Below, piece by piece: positions 52,766 through 61,790 of a stretch of 64,000 nt of DNA. Location of the stretch: NCBI GenBank assembly GCA_963665265.2, contig OY762224.2:806001-870000 (forward strand), read 5' to 3'. Every line of letters begins with the position of its first letter. Position 1 is the first letter of the stretch. The notes under the pieces were generated by a model. The model did no database searches, had not been told where the DNA came from, and saw nothing but the letters and a program-made list of their open reading frames with translations. Source of the DNA: CAXXHQ01 sp963665265. Lineage in GTDB: Bacteria > Planctomycetota > Planctomycetia > Pirellulales > Thermoguttaceae. A program made the translations under genes and the position numbers.

Positions 52766-55579
52766 TTATCGCGGGGCGGAGGTCCAGCCGACGTCGACGG
52801 GCAAGATTTCGACGTCGTCCACGTAGGCTTCGCCGACTCCAGTGAGCGCGAATTCGAGATGGACCGGGCCGGTCTGCGGCGCGATGCGGTAGAGCGCGAA
52901 CTCCTTCCAGCCTTCGGTCTTGCCGACGCGTTCTGCCAAGGCCTCGCCGCCGAGCGAGTCGATAATCATCACGCCGTCGACGCTGCCGACGACGCTCTTC
53001 GGCACGTTAATCCAACCGTGGAAGCAAATGATTTGTCCTGCCGAGACGTTCACGTCGGGCGAAACGAATCGGACGGGGGCATTTTCGAGCATGGCGGGCG
53101 GATTTTTCGGTTCGTCGGGGGTGACGGTCAATCGCAAGCCCATTCCGCCGCGTTTGGCGGCGATCGGCATCAGATCGGCCGCGCTCTCCACGGCGGGCAC
53201 GGTCTTCTTCACATGTCGCCAGCCCGACTGCATCATCACGGCGACGTCTTCAAAGTCGCCGCCGGGAAGCATGTTCGCGCCAATCTTCGACGCGCGAATT
53301 TTTTCGGCCATGCGCCAATGGACCGGCAACGTTTCGAACGAGGCCAACGCGGGACTAGTGACGATCGAGGCCACGCCGTCGGTGGCATCATCCCAAAAGG
53401 CGCGCTCGACGACGCGCAGAGCGCGCATCGCCCGTGACGAACTGATCGAGGCGGCCGAGAATTCGTTCACGGCAAGTTGTTTGTCGCAAGTGACGAGATC
53501 GCCTCGCGCTGTATTGATCATCGTGGCCAGGCGGTCGGCGTCTTTCGCGCGGCGCGGACTTTGTTGAACGACGGCCATTGTCGCGTTCATTTTTTGCAGC
53601 GCCAAGTCGCGTTGCAGCTGGGCCGCTTCACGGCCGATCAACTCCGAACGACGAATTAAACTATTGACGATGACCGGGTCTTGCGCGAGCAATACTTGCG
53701 AGGTCATATCGAACTCGGGAAAATCAACCCGCATTCCGCCGGTTACCCGTCGATGTTTCATCGGGAGGAGATCGCCGGGGATCATGGCGTAGGCCGACGA
53801 GGACTCGGGGATGCCGGGGGCGGTCATCGCCAAGTCGTTGGCAGAGGCTTGGCCGGGCACGCATTGCGAACCGGGCGAAAACCAAATCGGCATGAGGAGG
53901 CGCGCGCGATCGGCGCGGAGAATCGATCCGACGACTTCGCGAACGTTTCCTTCGGCGTTTCCCGCGGAGTTTCCCGCGGCGCCCCACGGTTCGATGAGCG
54001 CGATTTTCAAGTTAAGCAATCGTAGCGACGCCGCGCGCCGCTTCGTCACGTCGTCGGAGCCGTCCAACGGCGTCGAAGAGAGAAAGAGAAGGCCTCGACT
54101 TCCGGCGGCGACGGCGGTGTAAGTCGCTAATTGCATTTGCTCGATCGTCACGCAAGGCGAAGCGGAGCCGGACGGATCGAGCGCCGAGATTTGACGGCGC
54201 AATTCTTCGGCCGCTTCGGTTTGAACCGTGGTCCATACCGGCGTGCCCGGTCGCGCGACCAACGGACGACGATGCACCCATTTTCCGTAGTCGGCGAGTT
54301 CGATGCTTGTGCCGAGGGGACGTTTGTCGATTAGCAGCAGATCGACGAGTCGGCTAAACTCGCGCGTCTCGCCGAGGGGACAAGCGATGAGCGGACGATC
54401 GGCGCGGCGGTCGGCCGAGCGAACGTACTTCGCCCATGCGCTGACGTTTTGCAATTGATCGGCGTCGAGCCCCTCGCCGAGGTTCCAGGCGAGAACGGTA
54501 TCGAAGGCCGAACCGATCGGCTCCAACGAGGAAGGCGATCCGTCGGTCGGATGCGGCGGCGGACAAATTACCCACAGGCCTTGCCGCTGCGCTTCTTCCA
54601 GCAATTCGGGAGCGGGCATCCGTTTCAGCCAAATCGCGTTGAAGCCGAGTTGCTTGAGGAGCGCCGGCGGTTCGCCTTGATATTCGATGGCGCGAGGAAA
54701 AAACGGACGGCCGTCGACGCTGAGTATGTTGCCGCTAAATTTGATTTGATGCGAAGGGGGATTTTCTCGATCGATCGGCGGCACGGTCGGCGTTGCGCCG
54801 ACTGAATTCGAACCGATCCAGCCCGAGGCGTTTGAGGGCGCGCCCGTCGTCGGATAATTTGGAGCGGCGTTGCCGGCCGCGGCGTTCATCGAAGCGTTCG
54901 AGGCGACGTTCGTCGGAACGGCGGCGGCCGTGAGTCGAATCGGCGAGCCCGTCGCGTCGTGCGACGATACGTGTCCGGCGACTTCGAGATCGTCGATCCA
55001 GACTTGCGTTTCGCCCGCGCCGCAGCAAACGTTGAGCGTCACGGACTCGACGAACGCTTCTTGACTATTGACGTTTGGGCCGAATTGCATGCGCAGCGAC
55101 CAGATTTGTTTTTCGAGCAGTTGCGGTATTCGATTGACGCAAAGGCGTTGCCAACGTCCGACGTCGGAGTATTGCGTTCCGAGGACAAGCGTTTGAATAG
55201 GGCGACCGGTTCGCGGATCGAGAGAACGCGGCAGAACGATTCGCGCGGCGAAGAGAACGCCGGCCCGATTCGCGCGGACCCAAACGCTTGGTGATAACTC
55301 TTCGATGACGCGCGGCGAACCGATGTCTTGCGAGAAAAAGTAAGTCGAGCCGCCTTGGATTGCCAAACGAATCCATTCGCAACTTTGTCCGCCATGGGCG
55401 CCGTCGCAAACGCGGCGATGTCCGAGCATTTGCGCGGCGGCGTCTCCGCCCGCCTCGCGCCAACTGATTTGGTCGCTTTCAAAGCCTTCGGTCCAACCGG
55501 CCGATTGGGCGAACGCCGATCCCGAGGTCGCGAGGACCGTCAAAAGAATCGAAAGCAATCGGCGAGCGAAGGTCGGCAT
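52766..55579 (-). CDS. large exported protein with glycoside hydrolase-like barrel
   Basis: 937 residues from ATG 55579, with a signal peptide (FARRLLSILLTVLATSGSAF). A beta-sandwich, CBM-like domain comes first (about 25-215, ending QVWIDDLEV). After a Thr/Asn/Pro linker, a TIM-barrel-like region resembling glycoside hydrolases is at about 285-600 (VDGRPFFPRAIEYQGEP, LLKQLGFNAIWLKRM, DTVLAWNLGEGLD). A helical part and a second sandwich domain (about 790-930, AYVDDVEILPVD) end the protein. A catalytic acid pair could not be assigned with confidence. It is divergent from the small gene at 55847. Confidence 0.65.
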   Translation of the reverse strand: MPTFARRLLSILLTVLATSGSAFAQSAGWTEGFESDQISWREAGGDAAAQMLGHRRVCDGAHGGQSCEWIRLAIQGGSTYFFSQDIGSPRVIEELSPSVWVRANRAGVLFAARIVLPRSLDPRTGRPIQTLVLGTQYSDVGRWQRLCVNRIPQLLEKQIWSLRMQFGPNVNSQEAFVESVTLNVCCGAGETQVWIDDLEVAGHVSSHDATGSPIRLTAAAVPTNVASNASMNAAAGNAAPNYPTTGAPSNASGWIGSNSVGATPTVPPIDRENPPSHQIKFSGNILSVDGRPFFPRAIEYQGEPPALLKQLGFNAIWLKRMPAPELLEEAQRQGLWVICPPPHPTDGSPSSLEPIGSAFDTVLAWNLGEGLDADQLQNVSAWAKYVRSADRRADRPLIACPLGETREFSRLVDLLLIDKRPLGTSIELADYGKWVHRRPLVARPGTPVWTTVQTEAAEELRRQISALDPSGSASPCVTIEQMQLATYTAVAAGSRGLLFLSSTPLDGSDDVTKRRAASLRLLNLKIALIEPWGAAGNSAGNAEGNVREVVGSILRADRARLLMPIWFSPGSQCVPGQASANDLAMTAPGIPESSSAYAMIPGDLLPMKHRRVTGGMRVDFPEFDMTSQVLLAQDPVIVNSLIRRSELIGREAAQLQRDLALQKMNATMAVVQQSPRRAKDADRLATMINTARGDLVTCDKQLAVNEFSAASISSSRAMRALRVVERAFWDDATDGVASIVTSPALASFETLPVHWRMAEKIRASKIGANMLPGGDFEDVAVMMQSGWRHVKKTVPAVESAADLMPIAAKRGGMGLRLTVTPDEPKNPPAMLENAPVRFVSPDVNVSAGQIICFHGWINVPKSVVGSVDGVMIIDSLGGEALAERVGKTEGWKEFALYRIAPQTGPVHLEFALTGVGEAYVDDVEILPVDVGWTSAPR

Positions 55580-55846
55580 GGCGAATGACGTTAACGATGC
55601 AAAAACGCTACAGGCGCGCACCGGCGCCGCTTTGACGTAAGTGAAGCTTGTATCAGGATTTGCGAGACGAATCCAGATCAATCGTCGCTTTTTTCCAACA
55701 TGCATGCCGAAGCGGACGTTTGCGAATTTGTTTGTAATTCGTTTTCGGTAAACGAGTTACGCCACTTCTTTCAGTACGGAGGGGATTTCGGCACAGGTCG
55801 TGCATTTAACGATAAACATCACCCACGAGCAACGAAGGAGACGACC

Positions 55847-56131
55847 ATGAGCGACGAGCTGAACAACGCGAAGCCGACCGAAGCCGACATTCCCCGCGAA
55901 ATTACCGAACTTGCCGAAGCGATCAATCTGTTGCCGGCCGCTCATCGCGCTGCTATAGAGCCGTATTTGAACCGGGTTTTGGACAGCGCTCGCCGTCGTC
56001 GCCGGATTTTGAACCTCGTTCAAGATGCGTTGACTCAACTTCGCTTGGACATGAAATATCTCGCCTTCGACTTGGAAGCGACCCGTCGCGAGAGAGACGA
56101 CTATCGTCGCAAGTTGGAAGAGAGTGCGTAG
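55847..56131 (+). CDS. small helical protein of unknown function
   Basis: 94 residues, predicted almost entirely helical: ITELAEAINLLPAAHRAAIE, a basic stretch SARRRRRIL, and a charged C-terminal helix (LDMKYLAFDLEATRRERDD) likely to form a coiled coil. GAAGGAG lies seven bases before ATG 55847, so translation is well supported. Abundant Arg and heptad-like spacing suggest a structural or DNA/RNA-associated role, but no family is recognised. A GGCGGGA/TCCCGCC hairpin (56156-56173) follows. Confidence 0.65.
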   Translation: MSDELNNAKPTEADIPREITELAEAINLLPAAHRAAIEPYLNRVLDSARRRRRILNLVQDALTQLRLDMKYLAFDLEATRRERDDYRRKLEESA

Positions 56132-56397
56132 ACTTTTTGTGACGCAACGAGGAACGGCGGGAATAATCCCGCCGCGTGATACCGCTTTAATTGTTAATTA
56201 ATTGCGGAAAACTGCGAGAGATATGTGTGATTGGGCAATTAACCCCTCGTTAGACTGGTTGCGGTTGTAATCAAGCGACCTTAGTATGGGTTCTAAGGGA
56301 ATTCTAATGCTTTTCCCGACTAGAAGTTGCGTTTTTTTTGATCGAGCTGCCGAAATCGGCGGCTCGTTGGTTTTGCGAACTTGGGGATGAGCCAGGC

Positions 56398-57900
56398 ATG
56401 GTTCAAGCTACAGCCGAACAAATCGCTCAACGCGCCCAAGATCGAGGGCTTCTGAATGAACGCCAGTTGCAAGAAATCTGGGCTTCGTTCGGAACCCGAA
56501 ACGTCGCGGTCCAAGACTTCGTCCAAAACCTCGTCCGACGCGAATACCTGACCAACTACCAGGTCGATCGCCTGTTGAAAGGCGAAAAGTCGGGCTTCTT
56601 CTACGGCGACTATAAAGTCCTCTACCTCGTCGGCACGGGCACCTTCGCCCGCGTCTTCCGCGCGGTTCACAAGGAAACCGGCGAGATTCGCGCGCTCAAA
56701 GTCCTTCGCAAGACGATGGCCGAGAACCCGGAAAACGCCAAGCGGTTCATTCAAGAAGGCCAGGTCGGCTTGAGCTTGCGCCATCCGAACATTGTGCGAA
56801 TCGACGACGTCATCTCCGAAGGTCGAACGCATTTCTTGGTGATGGAATTCATCGAGGGACGCAGCTTGAGGGATTTCGTCAAGGTTCGCAAAAAGCTCGA
56901 TCCGATCGAAGCGACGCGGCTGATGCTCGACATCGCCGACGGAATGCGCTACGCCTTTGAACGAGGCTTGACGCATCGCGATTTGAAAATGAGCAACGTT
57001 TTGGTTTCGTCTCGAGGGCAGGCGAAGATAGTCGATTTCGGTCTTGCGGGAATGGAAGAGGCGATCGCCGACGAAAACCTCATCAATTTGCCGAATCAGC
57101 GGACAATCGACTACGCCGCGTTGGAACGAGCGACAGGCGTGCGGAAAGACGATCCTCGAAGCGACGTCTATTTCCTTGGCTGCATCTTCTATAACATGTT
57201 GACCGGCGAACCGCCGCTGAGCGAAACTCGCGATCGCATCCAACGCTTGAGCAAACAACGTTTTATCGACATCAAGCCGATTCAACAAGCCGAACCGACG
57301 TTGCCTCCTTACGTCGCGGCGATCGTTAACAAAGCGATGATGTTCGATCCCGATAAGCGCTATCCTTCGCCGGGCGCGTTGGCCGCCGACTTGGAGCTTG
57401 CCGTGCGCCGTCTCAATGCGCCGGTCGCGACGGGGGATAAAACCTCTTCGTCCGACGACACGCAACTTGAACCGACCGGCGATACCGCCGCCGGAGTCGC
57501 GCAAGACGATTTCATCGGAAAAACGGCGCTCATCGTCGAGTCGCACAGCCAAATGCAGGACTTGTTCCGCAAAGGTTTTAAGAAGATCGGCTTTCGCGTG
57601 TTGTTGATTAGCGATCCGACGCGGGCAGTGGCTCGATTGCGGCAAGACGCCGCGGAGATCGATTGCGTCGTCTTCAATGCACAATTCATGGGCGAACCCG
57701 CCGTCGAAGCTTTTAACGAATTGGCCGATGCACCGGAGACGGCGAAAATTCCGGCCATCATTCTGGTCAATCCGGATCAGCCGGCGATTAAGGCGGCAGC
57801 CAAACTCGAAGAAAATCGTCGCTTGCTGACGATGCCGGTCTCGATCATGCAACTTCGCGAGACACTGGCGGATTGCCTCCGACCGAAAACGGCGAAATAG
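56398..57900 (+). CDS. Ser/Thr protein kinase fused to a degenerate receiver domain
   Basis: 500 residues. A short helical N-terminal domain (1-60) precedes a kinase domain at about 70-340: glycine loop VGTGTFARVF, Lys101, HRD at 193-195, DFG at 213-215, all intact. The usual APE is replaced by a DYAALE-like stretch. Residues 375-495 have the receiver layout (TALIVESHSQMQDLFRKGF), but the phospho-acceptor Asp position appears to be Asn427 (CVVFNAQF) and the acidic pocket is poor. It is therefore probably a non-phosphorylatable binding domain. No membrane segment is visible. A terminator overlaps the stop codon. Confidence 0.88.
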   Translation: MVQATAEQIAQRAQDRGLLNERQLQEIWASFGTRNVAVQDFVQNLVRREYLTNYQVDRLLKGEKSGFFYGDYKVLYLVGTGTFARVFRAVHKETGEIRALKVLRKTMAENPENAKRFIQEGQVGLSLRHPNIVRIDDVISEGRTHFLVMEFIEGRSLRDFVKVRKKLDPIEATRLMLDIADGMRYAFERGLTHRDLKMSNVLVSSRGQAKIVDFGLAGMEEAIADENLINLPNQRTIDYAALERATGVRKDDPRSDVYFLGCIFYNMLTGEPPLSETRDRIQRLSKQRFIDIKPIQQAEPTLPPYVAAIVNKAMMFDPDKRYPSPGALAADLELAVRRLNAPVATGDKTSSSDDTQLEPTGDTAAGVAQDDFIGKTALIVESHSQMQDLFRKGFKKIGFRVLLISDPTRAVARLRQDAAEIDCVVFNAQFMGEPAVEAFNELADAPETAKIPAIILVNPDQPAIKAAAKLEENRRLLTMPVSIMQLRETLADCLRPKTAK

Positions 57901-57908
57901 CCGTTTTT
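57888..57908 (+). terminator. terminator overlapping the kinase stop codon
   Basis: AACGGC (57888-57893) and GCCGTT (57900-57905) pair around a loop that contains most of the TAG stop, followed by a T5 run. It is a short stem, but well placed before the trxA promoter. Confidence 0.6.
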
Positions 57909-57955
57909 CATTCTTTTTTCCGGGCTTTTGGCGTTATTTAGGAATATCTCGGTCG

Positions 57956-57983
57956 TTGACTGTTTTGCGCATCTTTCTATAAT
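57956..57983 (+). promoter_or_regulatory. sigma-70-type promoter of trxA
   Basis: TTGACT (57956-57961) and a perfect TATAAT (57978-57983) are 16 bp apart. This leaves a leader of roughly 75-80 nt before the trxA start. It is the best promoter match in the window. Confidence 0.8.
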
Positions 57984-58067
57984 TACCGCATAAGTTGCGG
58001 CCGTTCTGAATCAGCGCAAAAAACAAGACTACGCGGAAAAAACGCGTCCGGACAGGAGAACGACTCG

Positions 58068-58394
58068 ATGCATAACGCGGTGGAATTTAACGATCAGAAT
58101 TTCGATTCGGAAGTTTTGCAGTCCGAGGCTCCGGTTCTGGTCGATTTTTGGGCTCCGTGGTGCGGCCCGTGCCGTATGATCGCCCCGCTCGTCGAAGAGC
58201 TAGCGGGCGAATTCCTTGGCTCCGTAAAGATTGGCAAGGTAAACGTGGATGACAGCCCGAATACGGCCGCAACCTACGGTATTAGCAGCATTCCCACCAT
58301 CATGATCTTCAAAGGCGGGGAAGTGGTCGACCGTTTCATGGGCGTTCAACCGAAAACACGCCTCGTCGACGCGCTGAACCAAGCGAAGGGCTAA
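58068..58394 (+). CDS. trxA: thioredoxin
   Basis: Cytoplasmic disulfide reductase, 108 residues, standard length. The active site is WCGPC within VLVDFWAPWCGPCRMIAP. VNVDDSPNTAATYGISSIPT holds the cis-Pro, and GVQPKTRLVDAL ends the fold. AGGAG lies eight bases before ATG 58068. With its own promoter (57956) and terminator (58434), it is a single-gene transcript. Confidence 0.97.
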   Translation: MHNAVEFNDQNFDSEVLQSEAPVLVDFWAPWCGPCRMIAPLVEELAGEFLGSVKIGKVNVDDSPNTAATYGISSIPTIMIFKGGEVVDRFMGVQPKTRLVDALNQAKG

Positions 58395-58433
58395 CGCTTT
58401 ACGTTCCGCCGCCCAACCATACGCAAATCATTT

Positions 58434-58471
58434 ACGGCTTCACGCATTGCGATGCGCGGAGCCGTTTTTTT
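58434..58471 (+). terminator. intrinsic terminator of trxA
   Basis: ACGGCTTC (58434-58441) pairs with GGAGCCGT (58458-58465). An inner stem CGCAT/ATGCG with loop TGCG extends the hairpin, and seven T follow. It lies 40 bp after the trxA stop. Confidence 0.88.
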
Positions 58472-59071
58472 GCGCACTTAAGTGTACCCGAGCCAAAAGA
58501 GACTCTCATGGAAGCGGCAGCCGAGTCGGACGCTTTTTCGGCGGAGGCGGCCAAGAAGTAAAATCGGCGGAAGGAGCATTCAACCGATGCTGCTCCTTCC
58601 GCCGGGTATGGGTCCACAAGAGACAACTCAAGCGCGCGTTCGCCTGGCGGGGGGGGAAGTTTAGCGAATCAACGGCACTCAAACCGCTCTTGTGGACTGT
58701 TCATTCGGCCCTAGAAACATGAAAGTTTCACGTTTAGGTGTTGTTTTGTCGCCGAGAAAGCGTTTTCTTGCCGTTCGCTTTCGACGAAGTTCCTGGTCCA
58801 ACCCCCGTATGCGAGGGAACGTCGCAAGGAGTTGGTAACCGGGACCTAATCTGATTTACGGACGACCATCCCGGCTTTCTACAGGTCAGGACAATTTTCT
58901 TCGATTTTTCTTTTTAGCGGCGAAGGGGGAAGAGACACGCGAGCTTTGGCTAGAATTTGTCGCCCCCCCTTGGGAAATAGACTCTCGGCCCGTAGCATAG
59001 GCGTATCCGCCGAAATTCGCGTCCCCTCTTTTTAACCTGCGCCTTCCGGCGCCCCGGCATTGGGATACTCG
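58472..59071. other. structured non-coding stretch between trxA and the POT transporter gene
   Basis: About 600 bp with no convincing gene but several strong stems: CGGCGGAAGGAGCA/TGCTCCTTCCGCCG (58565-58604), GTCCACAAGAG/CTCTTGTGGAC (58612-58697) enclosing TTCGC/GCGAA, and GAAAGCG/CGCTTTC near 58755-58785. It does not match tmRNA, 6S, SRP or RNase P landmarks that I can recognise. It could hold an unannotated RNA or a leader of the transporter mRNA. Confidence 0.45.
58565..58604. repeat. 14-bp perfect hairpin
   Basis: The arms 58565-58578 and 58591-58604 pair perfectly with a 12-base loop. No T-run follows on the plus strand, so ordinary intrinsic termination is unlikely. Confidence 0.8.
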
Positions 59072-60559
59072 ATGAACGCACCTGAATCGAACTCCTCGCA
59101 AAATAAATTCGAATCGCCGAAGACGGCTCCGACCTCGTTGGGAAAAGGGGGCTATTTGACCGCCCCGATGCAAATTGAGACGATGCCCCCCGGCGTGCCG
59201 TACATCATCGGCAACGAGGCGGCCGAGCGTTTTTGCTTCTACGGGATGCGGACGATCCTTGTCATCTTTATGACGAAGTATTTGCTCGATTGGCATGGCA
59301 ATGCCGCATATATGAGCGGCGATCAAGCCAAAGAGACGTATCACTGGTTCGTCTCGGGCGTCTATTTCTTTCCGATCCTCGGCGCGATCGTCGCCGACGC
59401 GCTCTTAGGAAAGTTCCGCACGATTTTTTCCCTCTCGTTGGTTTATTGTTGCGGCAGCTTCGCCTTGGCGTTCGATCAATCGCGGCTTGGCCTTTATCTC
59501 GGTCTGACCTTGATCGCGATCGGCTCCGGCGGAATCAAGTCGTGCGTGTCGGCCAACGTCGGCGATCAATTCGGTCAAAAGAACAAACACCTTCTCGAAA
59601 AGGTGTTCGGTTGGTTTTATTTTTCCATCAACTTCGGCTCTTTTTTCTCTACGCTGTTGACTCCGATCTTATTAACGAACTACGGCCCGAAAATCGCGTT
59701 CGGCGTTCCGGGCGCGCTGATGGCGACGGCGACGTTCATCTTTTGGCTGGGACGAAAAAAATTCGTCCACATTCCGGTTAAAGGAAGCCATTTCTTTGAA
59801 GAAGCCCTCAGTAAAGAAGGCATCGACGTATTGGTTCGATTGGGCGTAATCTTCCTCGGCTTTATCGCCATGTTTTGGGCGCTCTACGAGCAGACCGGCG
59901 CCGCTTGGGTTTTGCAGGCCGAAAAAATGAATCGGCAGTGGTTGGACTTCGGTTGGATTCAAGCGTTTGAAGGAAAACTCGTCGAGGCGGGATACGGCAG
60001 CTTCGCCGGAATGTCGAAATGGGAAATTCAGTCGTCGCAGGTGCAGGCGATAAACCCTCTGTTGATCATGTTGTTAATCCCGGTTTTCACCTATTTGATT
60101 TATCCCGGAATTAACAAGATTTTTCGTCTGACGCCGCTGCGCAAAGTGGGGATCGGCCTCTTCTTGGCCGTTGCGGCTTTTTCCGTCACGGCCATCATTC
60201 AAGCCTGGATCGATCACGAAGCCACCCCGTCGATCTATTGGCAATTCATTCCGTTTTTGTTGATCACGCTGGCCGAGGTGATGGTTTCGATCACCTGCTT
60301 GGAGTTCGCTTACACGCAGGCCCCGCGCAAAATGAAATCACTCGTCATGGGGCTCTATTTGTTCTCAAATTCGATGGGAAACGCCTTTACGGCCCTCGTT
60401 AATCGCTTCATTCAAAATGCCGACGGCACTAGCAAGCTTTCCGGCGCGAATTATTACTGGTTCTTCACCGTGTTAATGCTCATCGTGACGCTTTTGTTCG
60501 TCGTCGTCGCCGCGTTCTACAAAGAAAAAACGTATATTCAGGAAGCGGCCGAAGAGTAA
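59072..60559 (+). CDS. POT/PTR family proton-dependent oligopeptide transporter
   Basis: Inner-membrane proton-coupled importer of di- and tripeptides; about 495 residues and 12 or more membrane segments. The family motif E-x-x-E-R is EAAER (about 49-53, in IIGNEAAERFCFYGMR). The second signature is seen as GGIKSCVSANVGDQF and FGWFYFSINFGSFFSTLLTP. The start ATG 59072 follows a weak ribosome-binding site. There are no peptidase genes nearby. Its upstream region is unusually structured. Confidence 0.92.
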   Translation: MNAPESNSSQNKFESPKTAPTSLGKGGYLTAPMQIETMPPGVPYIIGNEAAERFCFYGMRTILVIFMTKYLLDWHGNAAYMSGDQAKETYHWFVSGVYFFPILGAIVADALLGKFRTIFSLSLVYCCGSFALAFDQSRLGLYLGLTLIAIGSGGIKSCVSANVGDQFGQKNKHLLEKVFGWFYFSINFGSFFSTLLTPILLTNYGPKIAFGVPGALMATATFIFWLGRKKFVHIPVKGSHFFEEALSKEGIDVLVRLGVIFLGFIAMFWALYEQTGAAWVLQAEKMNRQWLDFGWIQAFEGKLVEAGYGSFAGMSKWEIQSSQVQAINPLLIMLLIPVFTYLIYPGINKIFRLTPLRKVGIGLFLAVAAFSVTAIIQAWIDHEATPSIYWQFIPFLLITLAEVMVSITCLEFAYTQAPRKMKSLVMGLYLFSNSMGNAFTALVNRFIQNADGTSKLSGANYYWFFTVLMLIVTLLFVVVAAFYKEKTYIQEAAEE

Positions 60560-60671
60560 GCGCCGAACGGCCGTTCGTATTGACTTCGTTCCTAAAATAG
60601 AGTCGGCAGGAGTTCGTCGAGCGGCTATGCGCGACGGCGACGTAATTTCCTTTAGCGAAGCGAACCGGAAA

Positions 60672-61679
60672 ATGAAAATCGCTTTTTTCAGCGCGAAACC
60701 GTACGATCGGGAATTTTTCGAGCGGGCCAACGAAAAGGCCGGGCACGAGCTTGTCTTTTTCGAGTCGCGTTTGACTCCGCAGACCTGCTTGCTGGCCGAC
60801 GGCTTTCCGGCCGTGTGCGCGTTCGTCAACGATCAACTCGACGCGCAAACGCTTCTCGCGTTGTACGGACAAGGAACCAAATTGATCGCGCTCCGCTGCG
60901 CGGGCTTCAATCACGTCGATCTGCGCTCGGCAAAGAGCATCGGCTTGACCGTCACTCGCGTGCCGGCCTATTCGCCGCATGCCGTGGCAGAGCATACCGT
61001 CGCTTTGATTTTGGCCATCGCCCGACGCCTGCACAAAGCCTACATCCGGGTGCGCGAGGGCAACTTCGCGCTTGAAGGTCTGTTGGGGATCGAGTTGTAT
61101 CGGAAGACGGCCGGCATCGTCGGCACGGGAAAAATCGGCGCCATCGTGGCGAAAATCCTCTCCGGCTTCGGTTGCGAAATTCTGTGCTACGACGTCGCCA
61201 AGAATCCGGAAGTCGAAGCGCTCGGCGCGAAATACGTTCCGCTCAACGAATTGTTCGAGCGTTCGGACGTCATTTCGTTGCACTGTCCGTTGATGCCCGA
61301 CACGTTCCACATCATCGGCGACGAGGCCCTCGCGCGGATGAAGTCGGGCGTTTTGCTGGTCAACACGAGTCGCGGAAAGTTGATCGACACGCAAGCGGCC
61401 ATTCGCGCTCTCAAGTCGGGCAAACTCGGCGCCTTGGGCCTCGACGTTTATGAAGAGGAATCGGACCTCTTCTTCGAGGACCTTTCGGACCGCGTCATTC
61501 AAGACGATACGTTCTCGCGAATGCTGACGTTCCCGAACGTGATCATCACCGGCCATCAAGCGTTCTTCACGACGAACGCCTTGGAGGCGATCGCCGAAGA
61601 GACGTTGGCCAACGTGACGGCGTTTGAAAAGGGAGAAATCCCGCCGGGCTTAATCTCGGACGAGAAGGTTCATAAATAG
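60672..61679 (+). CDS. 2-hydroxyacid dehydrogenase, D-lactate dehydrogenase-like
   Basis: NAD-dependent D-2-hydroxyacid dehydrogenase, 335 residues. The Rossmann motif is GIVGTGKIG. Substrate and catalytic residues are in LRCAGFNHVDL, LVNTSRGKLID (Arg), LDVYEEESDLFF (Glu) and ITGHQAFFTTNAL (His). The E-x-D-L-F-F stretch and the final HQAF pattern favour fermentative D-lactate dehydrogenase (LdhA type). Start ATG 60672 (MKIAFFSAKPYD) is the family's usual beginning. It is convergent with topA across a REP cluster. Confidence 0.9.
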   Translation: MKIAFFSAKPYDREFFERANEKAGHELVFFESRLTPQTCLLADGFPAVCAFVNDQLDAQTLLALYGQGTKLIALRCAGFNHVDLRSAKSIGLTVTRVPAYSPHAVAEHTVALILAIARRLHKAYIRVREGNFALEGLLGIELYRKTAGIVGTGKIGAIVAKILSGFGCEILCYDVAKNPEVEALGAKYVPLNELFERSDVISLHCPLMPDTFHIIGDEALARMKSGVLLVNTSRGKLIDTQAAIRALKSGKLGALGLDVYEEESDLFFEDLSDRVIQDDTFSRMLTFPNVIITGHQAFFTTNALEAIAEETLANVTAFEKGEIPPGLISDEKVHK

Positions 61680-61686
61680 ATCGCAT

Positions 61687-61790
61687 GGCGGGACGTTGTC
61701 CCGCCCTACGGAACGGCAAGTTTTTTTCACGCGGAGACACGGCGCTCACAGAGCGCCCTACGGGACGGACAAGAATGTCCGTCCTCCTAC
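61687..61790 (+). repeat. three REP-like palindromes between ldh-like gene and topA
   Basis: The stem-loops are at 61687-61709 (GGCGGGAC/GTCCCGCC), 61741-61761 (GGCGCTC/GAGCGCC) and about 61763-61790 (GGACGGACA/TGTCCGTCC). Each is followed by CTAC on the plus strand; the third has two extra bases between stem and CTAC. They have the same orientation as the arrays at 16030 and 18729. The TAG stop of topA is part of the GTAG of the last unit. Confidence 0.7.

Noticed and set aside
56320..57852. 510-codon minus-strand frame opposite the kinase-receiver gene
   Set aside because: The plus strand carries intact kinase motifs; the antisense frame has none.
58432..58722. Small frames on both strands after trxA
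   Set aside because: They overlap the trxA terminator and the 14-bp hairpin and have no ribosome-binding site or conserved look.
58472..59071. tmRNA, 6S RNA, SRP RNA or RNase P RNA
   Set aside because: None of the conserved sequences of these RNAs that I know was found on either strand; only generic stems are visible.
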